Positions 6,395 through 20,926 of a stretch of DNA of 64,000 nucleotides are shown piece after piece. Position 1 is the stretch's first letter. Each line of letters starts with the position of its first letter. The notes beneath the pieces were generated by a model. That model had not been told where the DNA came from, did no database searches, and saw only the letters and a program-made list of their open reading frames with translations. Both the position numbers and the translations under genes were made by a program. Source of the DNA: Tridacna crocea (Eukaryota; Mollusca; Bivalvia; Cardiida; Cardiidae); NCBI GenBank assembly GCA_943736015.1, contig OX031065.1:23512427-23576426 (forward strand). The letters run 5' to 3'.

Positions 6395-8011
6395 GTTTTT
6401 GCGCAGCAGTTAAACCTAACATTGACTTTTGACTCGCAAGGTCACCAAAATTGACCCTGGTAAGAAAACAGGGAAACATTCGGTTTACCTTTCTTTGATT
6501 TGTGCAACAGGTAGCAGTTGCCTCCGAAAGTGTCCGAGTTGATTTTACAATTTTATGCGCAGCACGTAACCATCACGTATGGGGGACATAGTCATCGTAA
6601 CCAAATCAATGGCCCTAGTGAGAGAAAACGAAAAAGAAAAATCCCTATGATTGACTTGAATGACAGACCTGTCGTCTGCTACAAAATGTTCCATAAGTCC
6701 ATGTTTCATGTTTTCGCGGATGCGTAAATGGAACCTATGAGACGGTAGTCAACGTAAATGGTTTGTTGCCATGGTATAAAGACAACGGAGGGGAAAAAAA
6801 AAAAAAATGTCGGAAATTTTGTTCCCTACATTTGACTTAAGAAACATGTGTCGTCTGCCACGAAATGTTCCCTGAGTCGATTTTTCATGTTTTTCGCGGA
6901 TACGTAAGTGGCACCTATGAGAGACGGTAGTCTACGTAAATGGGTATGTCGTCACGGTATAAAGAGATTGGAGAGAAAAAATATATTAGAAATTTAGTTC
7001 TCTTTGTTTGACTTATGCAGTTGCTACTGAAAGAGTCTTCAGTCTTTTTTTAGCCACTTGTCACATTATTTCCTGGTGTTTTCGCATGTGCGTAACTGGC
7101 ACGTATGAAACGGTAGTCAATGTAACTGGGTTTCCTGTTGCGGTTTGAAGAGATTAGAAGAATTACGCTTCAATGCCCTTTGTTTGATTCATGCAATAGG
7201 AATCAATTGCTACTGAAAGAGTATTCAGTCTTTTTTTAGCCACTTGTCACATTCATTTCTGGGTTTTTTGCACTGTACATTGATCATTTTGGCTTATTCA
7301 ATGTGCAGAATTTAATGTGGTCTGAGTCAGAAAATCTAATTAAGGGATAAAGGGGCATCAAGGGTTTATTTCAAGGGAAGTAACTCTTGCAGGGGGGGCT
7401 TGAAAAGACCAAAACAAGGTCTTCTGCCACCCTGTTCTCTTAAATTTTGGCCCTTTTTCAGTGAAATCTGGCATGTGTGGATGGTGCATGCCTGGCAGTT
7501 TGCCAAGGACTGCACAGCAGCCTTCAAAGGAGACTTTAAATCCACTTTTATGCCGTTTTTTGTTCACTGTTTTCTATTGATATATTAGGGCGCCATTTTG
7601 AAGTAATTTTCAAGCTCTCTGATTGGCTGATTGGGCCCAGCTTTGAATTTCTCGAAGCCTCTGATTGGCTGACTGGGCCCAGCTTTGAATTTCTCGAAGC
7701 CTCTGATTGGCTGACTGGGCCCCATGCTGATTTCCTTATTAACCTTTTACCACACAATGACGCCTTTTTACACACCCGAAAGAGAAAGCTTTTGAAAATA
7801 ATCTGAGAAAAGGAGACAATGCAGGTTACCAGCATTTTCTCCTTTTCCCACAATGTTTTCTACCCTATCGAAGAAAAAATGGATTATTGCTTATTCTTAC
7901 GTCTTATTGTATCTTTATGGCCTATTTTCAAATTCTTCAAACTAGAACAAGATTTTTTTTTTTAACTGGAAAAAGTTTCCGCAACAGCAACCCGTTGCTT
8001 CTGAATTCTAT
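6395..8011 (+). repeat. Unit 5, long unit, shortest A tract (1617 bp)
   Basis: The A tract is only 14, the shortest in the window, which accounts for the 3-bp loss. CCAAT minisatellite at 7617-7723, hairpin at 7807-7847. Confidence 0.97.
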
Positions 8012-9631
8012 GTTTTTGCGCAGCAGTTAAACCTAACATTGACTTTTGACTCGCAAGGTCACCAAAATTGACCCTGGTAAGAAAACAGGGAAACATTCGG
8101 TTTACCTTTCTTTGATTTGTGCAACAGGTAGCAGTTGCCTCCGAAAGTGTCCGAGTTGATTTTACAATTTTATGCGCAGCACGTAACCATCACGTATGGG
8201 GGACATAGTCATCGTAACCAAATCAATGGCCCTAGTGAGAGAAAATGAAAAAGAAAAATCCCTATGATTGACTTGAATGACAGACCTGTCGTCTGCTACA
8301 AAATGTTCCATAAGTCCATGTTTCATGTTTTCGCGGATGCGTAAATGGAACCTATGAGACGGTAGTCAACGTAAATGGTTTGTTGCCATGGTATAAAGAC
8401 AACGGAGGGGAAAAAAAAAAAAAAAAATGTCGGAAATTTTGTTCCCTACATTTGACTTAAGAAACATGTGTCGTCTGCCACGAAATGTTCCCTGAGTCGA
8501 TTTTTCATGTTTTTCGCGGATACGTAAGTGGCACCTATGAGAGACGGTAGTCTACGTAAATGGGTATGTCGTCACGGTATAAAGAGATTGGAGAGAAAAA
8601 ATATATTAGAAATTTAGTTCTCTTTGTTTGACTTATGCAGTTGCTACTGAAAGAGTCTTCAGTCTTTTTTTAGCCACTTGTCACATTATTTCCTGGTGTT
8701 TTCGCATGTGCGTAACTGGCACGTATGAAACGGTAGTCAATGTAACTGGGTTTCCTGTTGCGGTTTGAAGAGATTAGAAGAATTACGCTTCAATGCCCTT
8801 TGTTTGATTCATGCAATAGGAATCAATTGCTACTGAAAGAGTATTCAGTCTTTTTTTAGCCACTTGTCACATTCATTTCTGGGTTTTTTGCACTGTACAT
8901 TGATCATTTTGGCTTATTCAATGTGCAGAATTTAATGTGGTCTGAGTCAGAAAATCTAATTAAGGGATAAAGGGGCATCAAGGGTTTATTTCAAGGGAAG
9001 TAACTCTTGCAGGGGGGGCTTGAAAAGACCAAAACAAGGTCTTCTGCCACCCTGTTCTCTTAAATTTTGGCCCTTTTTCAGTGAAATCTGGCATGTGTGG
9101 ATGGTGCATGCCTGGCAGTTTGCCAAGGACTGCACAGCAGCCTTCAAAGGAGACTTTAAATCCACTTTTATGCCGTTTTTTGTTCACTGTTTTCTATTGA
9201 TATATTAGGGCGCCATTTTGAAGTAATTTTCAAGCTCTCTGATTGGCTGATTGGGCCCAGCTTTGAATTTCTCGAAGCCTCTGATTGGCTGACTGGGCCC
9301 AGCTTTGAATTTCTCGAAGCCTCTGATTGGCTGACTGGGCCCCATGCTGATTTCCTTATTAACCTTTTACCACACAATGACGCCTTTTTACACACCCGAA
9401 AGAGAAAGCTTTTGAAAATAATCTGAGAAAAGGAGACAATGCAGGTTACCAGCATTTTCTCCTTTTCCCACAATGTTTTCTACCCTATCGAAGAAAAAAT
9501 GGATTATTGCTTATTCTTACGTCTTATTGTATCTTTATGGCCTATTTTCAAATTCTTCAAACTAGAACAACATTTTTTTTTTTAACTGGAAAAAGTTTCC
9601 GCAACAGCAACCCGTTGCTTCTGAATTCTAT
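8012..9631 (+). repeat. Unit 6, long unit with phase-235 T
   Basis: C to T at a CpG (8246) marks a variant class shared with units 9, 14, 16 and 20. A private G to C at 9571 sits just before the T tract. CCAAT minisatellite at 9237-9343, hairpin at 9427-9467. Confidence 0.97.
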
Positions 9632-11250
9632 GTTTTTGCGCAGCAGTTAAACCTAACATTGACTTTTGACTCGCAAGGTCACCAAAATTGACCCTGGTAA
9701 GAAAACAGGGAAACATTCGGTTTACCTTTCTTTGATTTGTGCAACAGGTAGCAGTTGCCTCCGAAAGTGTCCGAGTTGATTTTACAATTTTATGCGCAGC
9801 ACGTAACCATCACGTATGGGGGACATAGTCATCGTAACCAAATCAATGGCCCTAGTGAGAGAAAACGAAAAAGAAAAATCCCTATGATTGACTTGAATGA
9901 CAGACCTGTCGTCTGCTACAAAATGTTCCATAAGTCCATGTTTCATGTTTTCGCGGATGCGTAAATGGAACCTATGAGACGGTAGTCAACGTAAATGGTT
10001 TGTTGCCATGGTATAAAGACAACGGAGGGGAAAAAAAAAAAAAAAATGTCGGAAATTTTGTTCCCTACATTTGACTTAAGAAACATGTGTCGTCTGCCAC
10101 GAAATGTTCCCTGAGTCGATTTTTCATGTTTTTCGCGGATACGTAAGTGGCACCTATGAGAGACGGTAGTCTACGTAAATGGGTATGTCGTCACGGTATA
10201 AAGAGATTGGAGAGAAAAAATATATTAGAAATTTAGTTCTCTTTGTTTGACTTATGCAGTTGCTACTGAAAGAGTCTTCAGTCTTTTTTTAGCCACTTGT
10301 CACATTATTTCCTGGTGTTTTCGCATGTGCGTAACTGGCACGTATGAAACGGTAGTCAATGTAACTGGGTTTCCTGTTGCGGTTTGAAGAGATTAGAAGA
10401 ATTACGCTTCAATGCCCTTTGTTTGATTCATGCAATAGGAATCAATTGCTACTGAAAGAGTATTCAGTCTTTTTTTAGCCACTTGTCACATTCATTTCTG
10501 GGTTTTTTGCACTGTACATTGATCATTTTGGCTTATTCAATGTGCAGAATTTAATGTGGTCTGAGTCAGAAAATCTAATTAAGGGATAAAGGGGCATCAA
10601 GGGTTTATTTCAAGGGAAGTAACTCTTGCAGGGGGGGCTTGAAAAGACCAAAACAAGGTCTTCTGCCACCCTGTTCTCTTAAATTTTGGCCCTTTTTCAG
10701 TGAAATCTGGCATGTGTGGATGGTGCATGCCTGGCAGTTTGCCAAGGACTGCACAGCAGCCTTCAAAGGAGACTTTAAATCCACTTTTATGCCGTTTTTT
10801 GTTCACTGTTTTCTATTGATATATTAGGGCGCCATTTTGAAGTAATTTTCAAGCTCTCTGATTGGCTGATTGGGCCCAGCTTTGAATTTCTCGAAGCCTC
10901 TGATTGGCTGACTGGGCCCAGCTTTGAATTTCTCGAAGCCTCTGATTGGCTGACTGGGCCCCATGCTGATTTCCTTATTAACCTTTTACCACACAATGAC
11001 GCCTTTTTACACACCCGAAAGAGAAAGCTTTTGAAAATAATCTGAGAAAAGGAGACAATGCAGGTTACCAGCATTTTCTCCTTTTCCCACAATGTTTTCT
11101 ACCCTATCGAAGAAAAAATGGATTATTGCTTATTCTTACGTCTTATTGTATCTTTATGGCCTATTTTCAAATTCTTCAAACTAGAACAAGATTTTTTTTT
11201 TTAACTGGAAAAAGTTTCCGCAACAGCAACCCGTTGCTTCTGAATTCTAT
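9632..11250 (+). repeat. Unit 7, long unit (1619 bp)
   Basis: Consensus with A tract 16. CCAAT minisatellite at 10856-10962, hairpin at 11046-11086. Confidence 0.97.
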
Positions 11251-12870
11251 GTTTTTGCGCAGCAGTTAAACCTAACATTGACTTTTGACTCGCAAGGTCA
11301 CCAAAATTGACCCTGGTAAGAAAACAGGGAAACATTCGGTTTACCTTTCTTTGATTTGTGCAACAGGTAGCAGTTGCCTCTGAAAGTGTCCGAGTTGATT
11401 TTACAATTTTATGCGCAGCACGTAACCATCACGTATGGGGGACATAGTCATCGTAACCAAATCAATGGCCCTAGTGAGAGAAAACGAAAAAGAAAAATCC
11501 CTATGATTGACTTGAATGACAGACCTGTCGTCTGCTACAAAATGTTCCATAAGTCCATGTTTCATGTTTTCGCGGATGCGTAAATGGAACCTATGAGACG
11601 GTAGTCAACGTAAATGGTTTGTTGCCATGGTATAAAGACAACGGAGGGGAAAAAAAAAAAAAAAAATGTCGGAAATTTTGTTCCCTACATTTGACTTAAG
11701 AAACATGTGTCGTCTGCCACGAAATGTTCCCTGAGTCGATTTTTCATGTTTTTCGCGGATACGTAAGTGGCACCTATGAGAGACGGTAGTCTACGTAAAT
11801 GGGTATGTCGTCACGGTATAAAGAGATTGGAGAGAAAAAATATATTAGAAATTTAGTTCTCTTTGTTTGACTTATGCAGTTGCTACTGAAAGAGTCTTCA
11901 GTCTTTTTTTAGCCACTTGTCACATTATTTCCTGGTGTTTTCGCATGTGCGTAACTGGCACGTATGAAACGGTAGTCAATGTAACTGGGTTTCCTGTTGC
12001 GGTTTGAAGAGATTAGAAGAATTACGCTTCAATGCCCTTTGTTTGATTCATGCAATAGGAATCAATTGCTACTGAAAGAGTATTCAGTCTTTTTTTAGCC
12101 ACTTGTCACATTCATTTCTGGGTTTTTTGCACTGTACATTGATCATTTTGGCTTATTCAATGTGCAGAATTTAATGTGGTCTGAGTCAGAAAATCTAATT
12201 AAGGGATAAAGGGGCATCAAGGGTTTATTTCAAGGGAAGTAACTCTTGCAGGGGGGGCTTGAAAAGACCAAAACAAGGTCTTCTGCCACCCTGTTCTCTT
12301 AAATTTTGGCCCTTTTTCAGTGAAATCTGGCATGTGTGGATGGTGCATGCCTGGCAGTTTGCCAAGGACTGCACAGCAGCCTTCAAAGGAGACTTTAAAT
12401 CCACTTTTATGCCGTTTTTTGTTCACTGTTTTCTATTGATATATTAGGGCGCCATTTTGAAGTAATTTTCAAGCTCTCTGATTGGCTGATTGGGCCCAGC
12501 TTTGAATTTCTCGAAGCCTCTGATTGGCTGACTGGGCCCAGCTTTGAATTTCTCGAAGCCTCTGATTGGCTGACTGGGCCCCATGCTGATTTCCTTATTA
12601 ACCTTTTACCACACAATGACGCCTTTTTACACACCCGAAAGAGAAAGCTTTTGAAAATAATCTGAGAAAAGGAGACAATGCAGGTTACCAGCATTTTCTC
12701 CTTTTCCCACAATGTTTTCTACCCTATCGAAGAAAAAATGGATTATTGCTTATTCTTACGTCTTATTGTATCTTTATGGCCTATTTTCAAATTCTTCAAA
12801 CTAGAACAAGATTTTTTTTTTTAACTGGAAAAAGTTTCCGCAACAGCAACCCGTTGCTTCTGAATTCTAT
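11251..12870 (+). repeat. Unit 8, long unit (1620 bp)
   Basis: Private C to T at 11381 (phase 131, CpG). CCAAT minisatellite at 12476-12582, hairpin at 12666-12706. Confidence 0.97.
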
Positions 12871-14489
12871 GTTTTTGCGCAGCAGTTAAACCTAACATTG
12901 ACTTTTGACTCGCAAGGTCACCAAAATTGACCCTGGTAAGAAAACAGGGAAACATTCGGTTTACCTTTCTTTGATTTGTGCAACAGGTAGCAGTTGCCTC
13001 CGAAAGTGTCCGAGTTGATTTTACAATTTTATGCGCAGCACGTAACCATCACGTATGGGGGACATAGTCATCGTAACCAAATCAATGGCCCTAGTGAGAG
13101 AAAATGAAAAAGAAAAATCCCTATGATTGACTTGAATGACAGACCTGTCGTCTGCTACAAAATGTTCCATAAGTCCATGTTTCATGTTTTCGCGGATGCG
13201 TAAATGGAACCTATGAGACGGTAGTCAACGTAAATGGTTTGTTGCCATGGTATAAAGACAACGGAGGGGAAAAAAAAAAAAAAAATGTCGGAAATTTTGT
13301 TCCCTACATTTGACTTAAGAAACATGTGTCGTCTGCCACGAAATGTTCCCTGAGTCGATTTTTCATGTTTTTCGCGGATACGTAAGTGGCACCTATGAGA
13401 GACGGTAGTCTACGTAAATGGGTATGTCGTCACGGTATAAAGAGATTGGAGAGAAAAAATATATTAGAAATTTAGTTCTCTTTGTTTGACTTATGCAGTT
13501 GCTACTGAAAGAGTCTTCAGTCTTTTTTTAGCCACTTGTCACATTATTTCCTGGTGTTTTCGCATGTGCGTAACTGGCACGTATGAAACGGTAGTCAATG
13601 TAACTGGGTTTCCTGTTGCGGTTTGAAGAGATTAGAAGAATTACGCTTCAATGCCCTTTGTTTGATTCATGCAATAGGAATCAATTGCTACTGAAAGAGT
13701 ATTCAGTCTTTTTTTAGCCACTTGTCACATTCATTTCTGGGTTTTTTGCACTGTACATTGATCATTTTGGCTTATTCAATGTGCAGAATTTAATGTGGTC
13801 TGAGTCAGAAAATCTAATTAAGGGATAAAGGGGCATCAAGGGTTTATTTCAAGGGAAGTAACTCTTGCAGGGGGGGCTTGAAAAGACCAAAACAAGGTCT
13901 TCTGCCACCCTGTTCTCTTAAATTTTGGCCCTTTTTCAGTGAAATCTGGCATGTGTGGATGGTGCATGCCTGGCAGTTTGCCAAGGACTGCACAGCAGCC
14001 TTCAAAGGAGACTTTAAATCCACTTTTATGCCGTTTTTTGTTCACTGTTTTCTATTGATATATTAGGGCGCCATTTTGAAGTAATTTTCAAGCTCTCTGA
14101 TTGGCTGATTGGGCCCAGCTTTGAATTTCTCGAAGCCTCTGATTGGCTGACTGGGCCCAGCTTTGAATTTCTCGAAGCCTCTGATTGGCTGACTGGGCCC
14201 CATGCTGATTTCCTTATTAACCTTTTACCACACAATGACGCCTTTTTACACACCCGAAAGAGAAAGCTTTTGAAAATAATCTGAGAAAAGGAGACAATGC
14301 AGGTTACCAGCATTTTCTCCTTTTCCCACAATGTTTTCTACCCTATCGAAGAAAAAATGGATTATTGCTTATTCTTACGTCTTATTGTATCTTTATGGCC
14401 TATTTTCAAATTCTTCAAACTAGAACAAGATTTTTTTTTTTAACTGGAAAAAGTTTCCGCAACAGCAACCCGTTGCTTCTGAATTCTAT
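12871..14489 (+). repeat. Unit 9, long unit with phase-235 T
   Basis: It carries T at 13105, the CpG variant also seen three units upstream in unit 6. A tract 16. CCAAT minisatellite at 14095-14201, hairpin at 14285-14325. Confidence 0.97.
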
Positions 14490-16108
14490 GTTTTTGCGCA
14501 GCAGTTAAACCTAACATTGACTTTTGACTCGCAAGGTCACCAAAATTGACCCTGGTAAGAAAACAGGGAAACATTCGGTTTACCTTTCTTTGATTTGTGC
14601 AACAGGTAGCAGTTGCCTCCGAAAGTGTCCGAGTTGATTTTACAATTTTATGCGCAGCACGTAACCATCACGTATGGGGGACATAGTCATCGTAACCAAA
14701 TCAATGGCCCTAGTGAGAGAAAACGAAAAAGAAAAATCCCTATGATTGACTTGAATGACAGACCTGTCGTCTGCTACAAAATGTTCCATAAGTCCATGTT
14801 TCATGTTTTCGCGGATGCGTAAATGGAACCTATGAGACGGTAGTCAACGTAAATGGTTTGTTGCCATGGTATAAAGACAACGGAGGGGAAAAAAAAAAAA
14901 AAAATGTCGGAAATTTTGTTCCCTACATTTGACTTAAGAAACATGTGTCGTCTGCCACGAAATGTTCCCTGAGTCGATTTTTCATGTTTTTCGCGGATAC
15001 GTAAGTGGCACCTATGAGAGACGGTAGTCTACGTAAATGGGTATGTCGTCACGGTATAAAGAGATTGGAGAGAAAAAATATATTAGAAATTTAGTTCTCT
15101 TTGTTTGACTTATGCAGTTGCTACTGAAAGAGTCTTCAGTCTTTTTTTAGCCACTTGTCACATTATTTCCTGGTGTTTTCGCATGTGCGTAACTGGCACG
15201 TATGAAACGGTAGTCAATGTAACTGGGTTTCCTGTTGCGGTTTGAAGAGATTAGAAGAATTACGCTTCAATGCCCTTTGTTTGATTCATGCAATAGGAAT
15301 CAATTGCTACTGAAAGAGTATTTAGTCTTTTTTTAGCCACTTGTCACATTCATTTCTGGGTTTTTTGCACTGTACATTGATCATTTTGGCTTATTCAATG
15401 TGCAGAATTTAATGTGGTCTGAGTCAGAAAATCTAATTAAGGGATAAAGGGGCATCAAGGGTTTATTTCAAGGGAAGTAACTCTTGCAGGGGGGGCTTGA
15501 AAAGACCAAAACAAGGTCTTCTGCCACCCTGTTCTCTTAAATTTTGGCCCTTTTTCAGTGAAATCTGGCATGTGTGGATGGTGCATGCCTGGCAGTTTGC
15601 CAAGGACTGCACAGCAGCCTTCAAAGGAGACTTTAAATCCACTTTTATGCCGTTTTTTGTTCACTGTTTTCTATTGATATATTAGGGCGCCATTTTGAAG
15701 TAATTTTCAAGCTCTCTGATTGGCTGATTGGGCCCAGCTTTGAATTTCTCGAAGCCTCTGATTGGCTGACTGGGCCCAGCTTTGAATTTCTCGAAGCCTC
15801 TGATTGGCTGACTGGGCCCCATGCTGATTTCCTTATTAACCTTTTACCACACAATGACGCCTTTTTACACACCCGAAAGAGAAAGCTTTTGAAAATAATC
15901 TGAGAAAAGGAGACAATGCAGGTTACCAGCATTTTCTCCTTTTCCCACAATGTTTTCTACCCTATCGAAGAAAAAATGGATTATTGCTTATTCTTACGTC
16001 TTATTGTATCTTTATGGCCTATTTTCAAATTCTTCAAACTAGAACAAGATTTTTTTTTTTAACTGGAAAAAGTTTCCGCAACAGCAACCCGTTGCTTCTG
16101 AATTCTAT
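14490..16108 (+). repeat. Unit 10, long unit (1619 bp)
   Basis: Private C to T at 15323, inside the last diverged subrepeat. A tract 16. CCAAT minisatellite at 15714-15820, hairpin at 15904-15944. Confidence 0.97.
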
Positions 16109-17686
16109 GTTTTTGCGCAGCAGTTAAACCTAACATTGACTTTTGACTCGCAAGGTCACCAAAATTGACCCTGGTAAGAAAACAGGGAAACATTCGGTTT
16201 ACCTTTCTTTGATTTGTGCAACAGGTAGCAGTTGCCTCCGAAAGTGTCCGAGTTGATTTTACAATTTTATGCGCAGCACGTAACCATCACGTATGGGGGA
16301 CATAGTCATCGTAACCAAATCAATGGCCCTAGTGAGAGAAAACGAAAAAGAAAAATCCCTATGATTGACTTGAATGACAGACCTGTCGTCTGCTACAAAA
16401 TGTTCCATAAGTCCATGTTTCATGTTTTCGCGGATGCGTAAATGGAACCTATGAGACGGTAGTCAACGTAAATGGTTTGTTGCCATGGTATAAAGACAAC
16501 GGAGGGGAAAAAAAAAAAAAAAAATGTCGGAAATTTTGTTCCCTACATTTGACTTAAGAAACATGTGTCGTCTGCCACGAAATGTTCCCTGAGTCGATTT
16601 TTCATGTTTTTCGCGGATACGTAAGTGGCACCTATGAGAGACGGTAGTCTACGTAAATGGGTATGTCGTCACGGTATAAAGAGATTGGAGAGAAAAAATA
16701 TATTAGAAATTTAGTTCTCTTTGTTTGACTTATGCAGTTGCTACTGAAAGAGTCTTCAGTCTTTTTTTAGCCACTTGTCACATTATTTCCTGGTGTTTTC
16801 GCATGTGCGTAACTGGCACGTATGAAACGGTAGTCAATGTAACTGGGTTTCCTGTTGCGGTTTGAAGAGATTAGAAGAATTACGCTTCAATGCCCTTTGT
16901 TTGATTCATGCAATAGGAATCAATTGCTACTGAAAGAGTATTCAGTCTTTTTTTAGCCACTTGTCACATTCATTTCTGGGTTTTTTGCACTGTACATTGA
17001 TCATTTTGGCTTATTCAATGTGCAGAATTTAATGTGGTCTGAGTCAGAAAATCTAATTAAGGGATAAAGGGGCATCAAGGGTTTATTTCAAGGGAAGTAA
17101 CTCTTGCAGGGGGGGCTTGAAAAGACCAAAACAAGGTCTTCTGCCACCCTGTTCTCTTAAATTTTGGCCCTTTTTCAGTGAAATCTGGCATGTGTGGATG
17201 GTGCATGCCTGGCAGTTTGCCAAGGACTGCACAGCAGCCTTCAAAGGAGACTTTAAATCCACTTTTATGCCGTTTTTTGTTCACTGTTTTCTATTGATAT
17301 ATTAGGGCGCCATTTTGAAGTAATTTTCAAGCTCTCTGATTGGCTGATTGGGCCCAGCTTTGAATTTCTCGAAGCCTCTGATTGGCTGACTGGGCCCCAT
17401 GCTGATTTCCTTATTAACCTTTTACCACACAATGACGCCTTTTTACACACCCGAAAGAGAAAGCTTTTGAAAATAATCTGAGAAAAGGAGACAATGCAGG
17501 TTACCAGCATTTTCTCCTTTTCCCACAATGTTTTCTACCCTATCGAAGAAAAAATGGATTATTGCTTATTCTTACGTCTTATTGTATCTTTATGGCCTAT
17601 TTTCAAATTCTTCAAACTAGAACAAGATTTTTTTTTTTAACTGGAAAAAGTTTCCGCAACAGCAACCCGTTGCTTCTGAATTCTAT
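16109..17686 (+). repeat. Unit 11, isolated short unit (1578 bp)
   Basis: It has only 1.5 copies of the 42-bp element (17334-17398). It is the only short unit not adjacent to another short unit. Hairpin at 17482-17522. Confidence 0.97.
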
Positions 17687-19306
17687 GTTTTTGCGCAGCA
17701 GTTAAACCTAACATTGACTTTTGACTCGCAAGGTCACCAAAATTGACCCTGGTAAGAAAACAGGGAAACATTCGGTTTACCTTTCTTTGATTTGTGCAAC
17801 AGGTAGCAGTTGCCTCCGAAAGTGTCCGAGTTGATTTTACAATTTTATGCGCAGCACGTAACCATCACGTATGGGGGACATAGTCATCGTAACCAAATCA
17901 ATGGCCCTAGTGAGAGAAAACGAAAAAGAAAAATCCCTATGATTGACTTGAATGACAGACCTGTCGTCTGCTACAAAATGTTCCATAAGTCCATGTTTCA
18001 TGTTTTCGCGGATGCGTAAATGGAACCTATGAGACGGTAGTCAACGTAAATGGTTTGTTGCCATGGTATAAAGACAACGGAGGGGAAAAAAAAAAAAAAA
18101 AATGTCGGAAATTTTGTTCCCTACATTTGACTTAAGAAACATGTGTCGTCTGCCACGAAATGTTCCCTGAGTCGATTTTTCATGTTTTTCGCGGATACGT
18201 AAGTGGCACCTATGAGAGACGGTAGTCTACGTAAATGGGTATGTCGTCACGGTATAAAGAGATTGGAGAGAAAAAATATATTAGAAATTTAGTTCTCTTT
18301 GTTTGACTTATGCAGTTGCTACTGAAAGAGTCTTCAGTCTTTTTTTAGCCACTTGTCACATTATTTCCTGGTGTTTTCGCATGTGCGTAACTGGCACGTA
18401 TGAAACGGTAGTCAATGTAACTGGGTTTCCTGTTGTGGTTTGAAGAGATTAGAAGAATTACGCTTCAATGCCCTTTGTTTGATTCATGCAATAGGAATCA
18501 ATTGCTACTGAAAGAGTATTCAGTCTTTTTTTAGCCACTTGTCACATTCATTTCTGGGTTTTTTGCACTGTACATTGATCATTTTGGCTTATTCAATGTG
18601 CAGAATTTAATGTGGTCTGAGTCAGAAAATCTAATTAAGGGATAAAGGGGCATCAAGGGTTTATTTCAAGGGAAGTAACTCTTGCAGGGGGGGCTTGAAA
18701 AGACCAAAACAAGGTCTTCTGCCACCCTGTTCTCTTAAATTTTGGCCCTTTTTCAGTGAAATCTGGCATGTGTGGATGGTGCATGCCTGGCAGTTTGCCA
18801 AGGACTGCACAGCAGCCTTCAAAGGAGACTTTAAATCCACTTTTATGCCGTTTTTTGTTCACTGTTTTCTATTGATATATTAGGGCGCCATTTTGAAGTA
18901 ATTTTCAAGCTCTCTGATTGGCTGATTGGGCCCAGCTTTGAATTTCTCGAAGCCTCTGATTGGCTGACTGGGCCCAGCTTTGAATTTCTCGAAGCCTCTG
19001 ATTGGCTGACTGGGCCCCATGCTGATTTCCTTATTAACCTTTTACCACACAATGACGCCTTTTTACACACCCGAAAGAGAAAGCTTTTGAAAATAATCTG
19101 AGAAAAGGAGACAATGCAGGTTACCAGCATTTTCTCCTTTTCCCACAATGTTTTCTACCCTATCGAAGAAAAAATGGATTACTGCTTATTCTTACGTCTT
19201 ATTGTATCTTTATGGCCTATTTTCAAATTCTTCAAACTAGAACAAGATTTTTTTTTTTAACTGGAAAAAGTTTCCGCAACAGCAACCCGTTGCTTCTGAA
19301 TTCTAT
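17687..19306 (+). repeat. Unit 12, long unit (1620 bp)
   Basis: Private C to T at 18436 (phase 750, CpG) and T to C at 19182. CCAAT minisatellite at 18912-19018, hairpin at 19102-19142. Confidence 0.97.
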
Positions 19307-20926
19307 GTTTTTGCGCAGCAGTTAAACCTAACATTGACTTTTGACTCGCAAGGTCACCAAAATTGACCCTGGTAAGAAAACAGGGAAACATTCGGTTTAC
19401 CTTTCTTTGATTTGTGCAACAGGTAGCAGTTGCCTCCAAAAGTGTCCGAGTTGATTTTACAATTTTATGCGCAGCACGTAACCATCACGTATGGGGGACA
19501 TAGTCATCGTAACCAAATCAATGGCCCTAGTGAGAGAAAACGAAAAAGAAAAATCCCTATGATTGACTTGAATGACAGACCTGTCGTCTGCTACAAAATG
19601 TTCCATAAGTCCATGTTTCATGTTTTCGCGGATGCGTAAATGGAACCTATGAGACGGTAGTCAACGTAAATGGTTTGTTGCCATGGTATAAAGACAACGG
19701 AGGGGAAAAAAAAAAAAAAAAATGTCGGAAATTTTGTTCCCTACATTTGACTTAAGAAACATGTGTCGTCTGCCACGAAATGTTCCCTGAGTCGATTTTT
19801 CATGTTTTTCGCGGATACGTAAGTGGCACCTATGAGAGACGGTAGTCTACGTAAATGGGTATGTCGTCACGGTATAAAGAGATTGGAGAGAAAAAATATA
19901 TTAGAAATTTAGTTCTCTTTGTTTGACTTATGCAGTTGCTACTGAAAGAGTCTTCAGTCTTTTTTTAACCACTTGTCACATTATTTCCTGGTGTTTTCGC
20001 ATGTGCGTAACTGGCACGTATGAAACGGTAGTCAATGTAACTGGGTTTCCTGTTGCGGTTTGAAGAGATTAGAAGAATTACGCTTCAATGCCCTTTGTTT
20101 GATTCATGCAATAGGAATCAATTGCTACTGAAAGAGTATTCAGTCTTTTTTTAGCCACTTGTCACATTCATTTCTGGGTTTTTTGCACTGTACATTGATC
20201 ATTTTGGCTTATTCAATGTGCAGAATTTAATGTGGTCTGAGTCAGAAAATCTAATTAAGGGATAAAGGGGCATCAAGGGTTTATTTCAAGGGAAGTAACT
20301 CTTGCAGGGGGGGCTTGAAAAGACCAAAACAAGGTCTTCTGCCACCCTGTTCTCTTAAATTTTGGCCCTTTTTCAGTGAAATCTGGCATGTGTGGATGGT
20401 GCATGCCTGGCAGTTTGCCAAGGACTGCACAGCAGCCTTCAAAGGAGACTTTAAATCCACTTTTATGCCGTTTTTTGTTCACTGTTTTCTATTGATATAT
20501 TAGGGCGCCATTTTGAAGTAATTTTCAAGCTCTCTGATTGGCTGATTGGGCCCAGCTTTGAATTTCTCGAAGCCTCTGATTGGCTGACTGGGCCCAGCTT
20601 TGAATTTCTCGAAGCCTCTGATTGGCTGACTGGGCCCCATGCTGATTTCCTTATTAACCTTTTACCACACAATGACGCCTTTTTACACACCCGAAAGAGA
20701 AAGCTTTTGAAAATAATCTGAGAAAAGGAGACAATGCAGGTTACCAGCATTTTCTCCTTTTCCCACAATGTTTTCTACCCTATCGAAGAAAAAATGGATT
20801 ATTGCTTATTCTTACGTCTTATTGTATCTTTATGGCCTATTTTCAAATTCTTCAAACTAGAACAAGATTTTTTTTTTTAACTGGAAAAAGTTTCCGCAAC
20901 AGCAACCCGTTGCTTCTGAATTCTAT
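19307..20926 (+). repeat. Unit 13, long unit (1620 bp)
   Basis: Private G to A at 19438 (phase 132, the same CpG hit on the other strand in unit 8) and G to A at 19968. CCAAT minisatellite at 20532-20638, hairpin at 20722-20762. Confidence 0.97.
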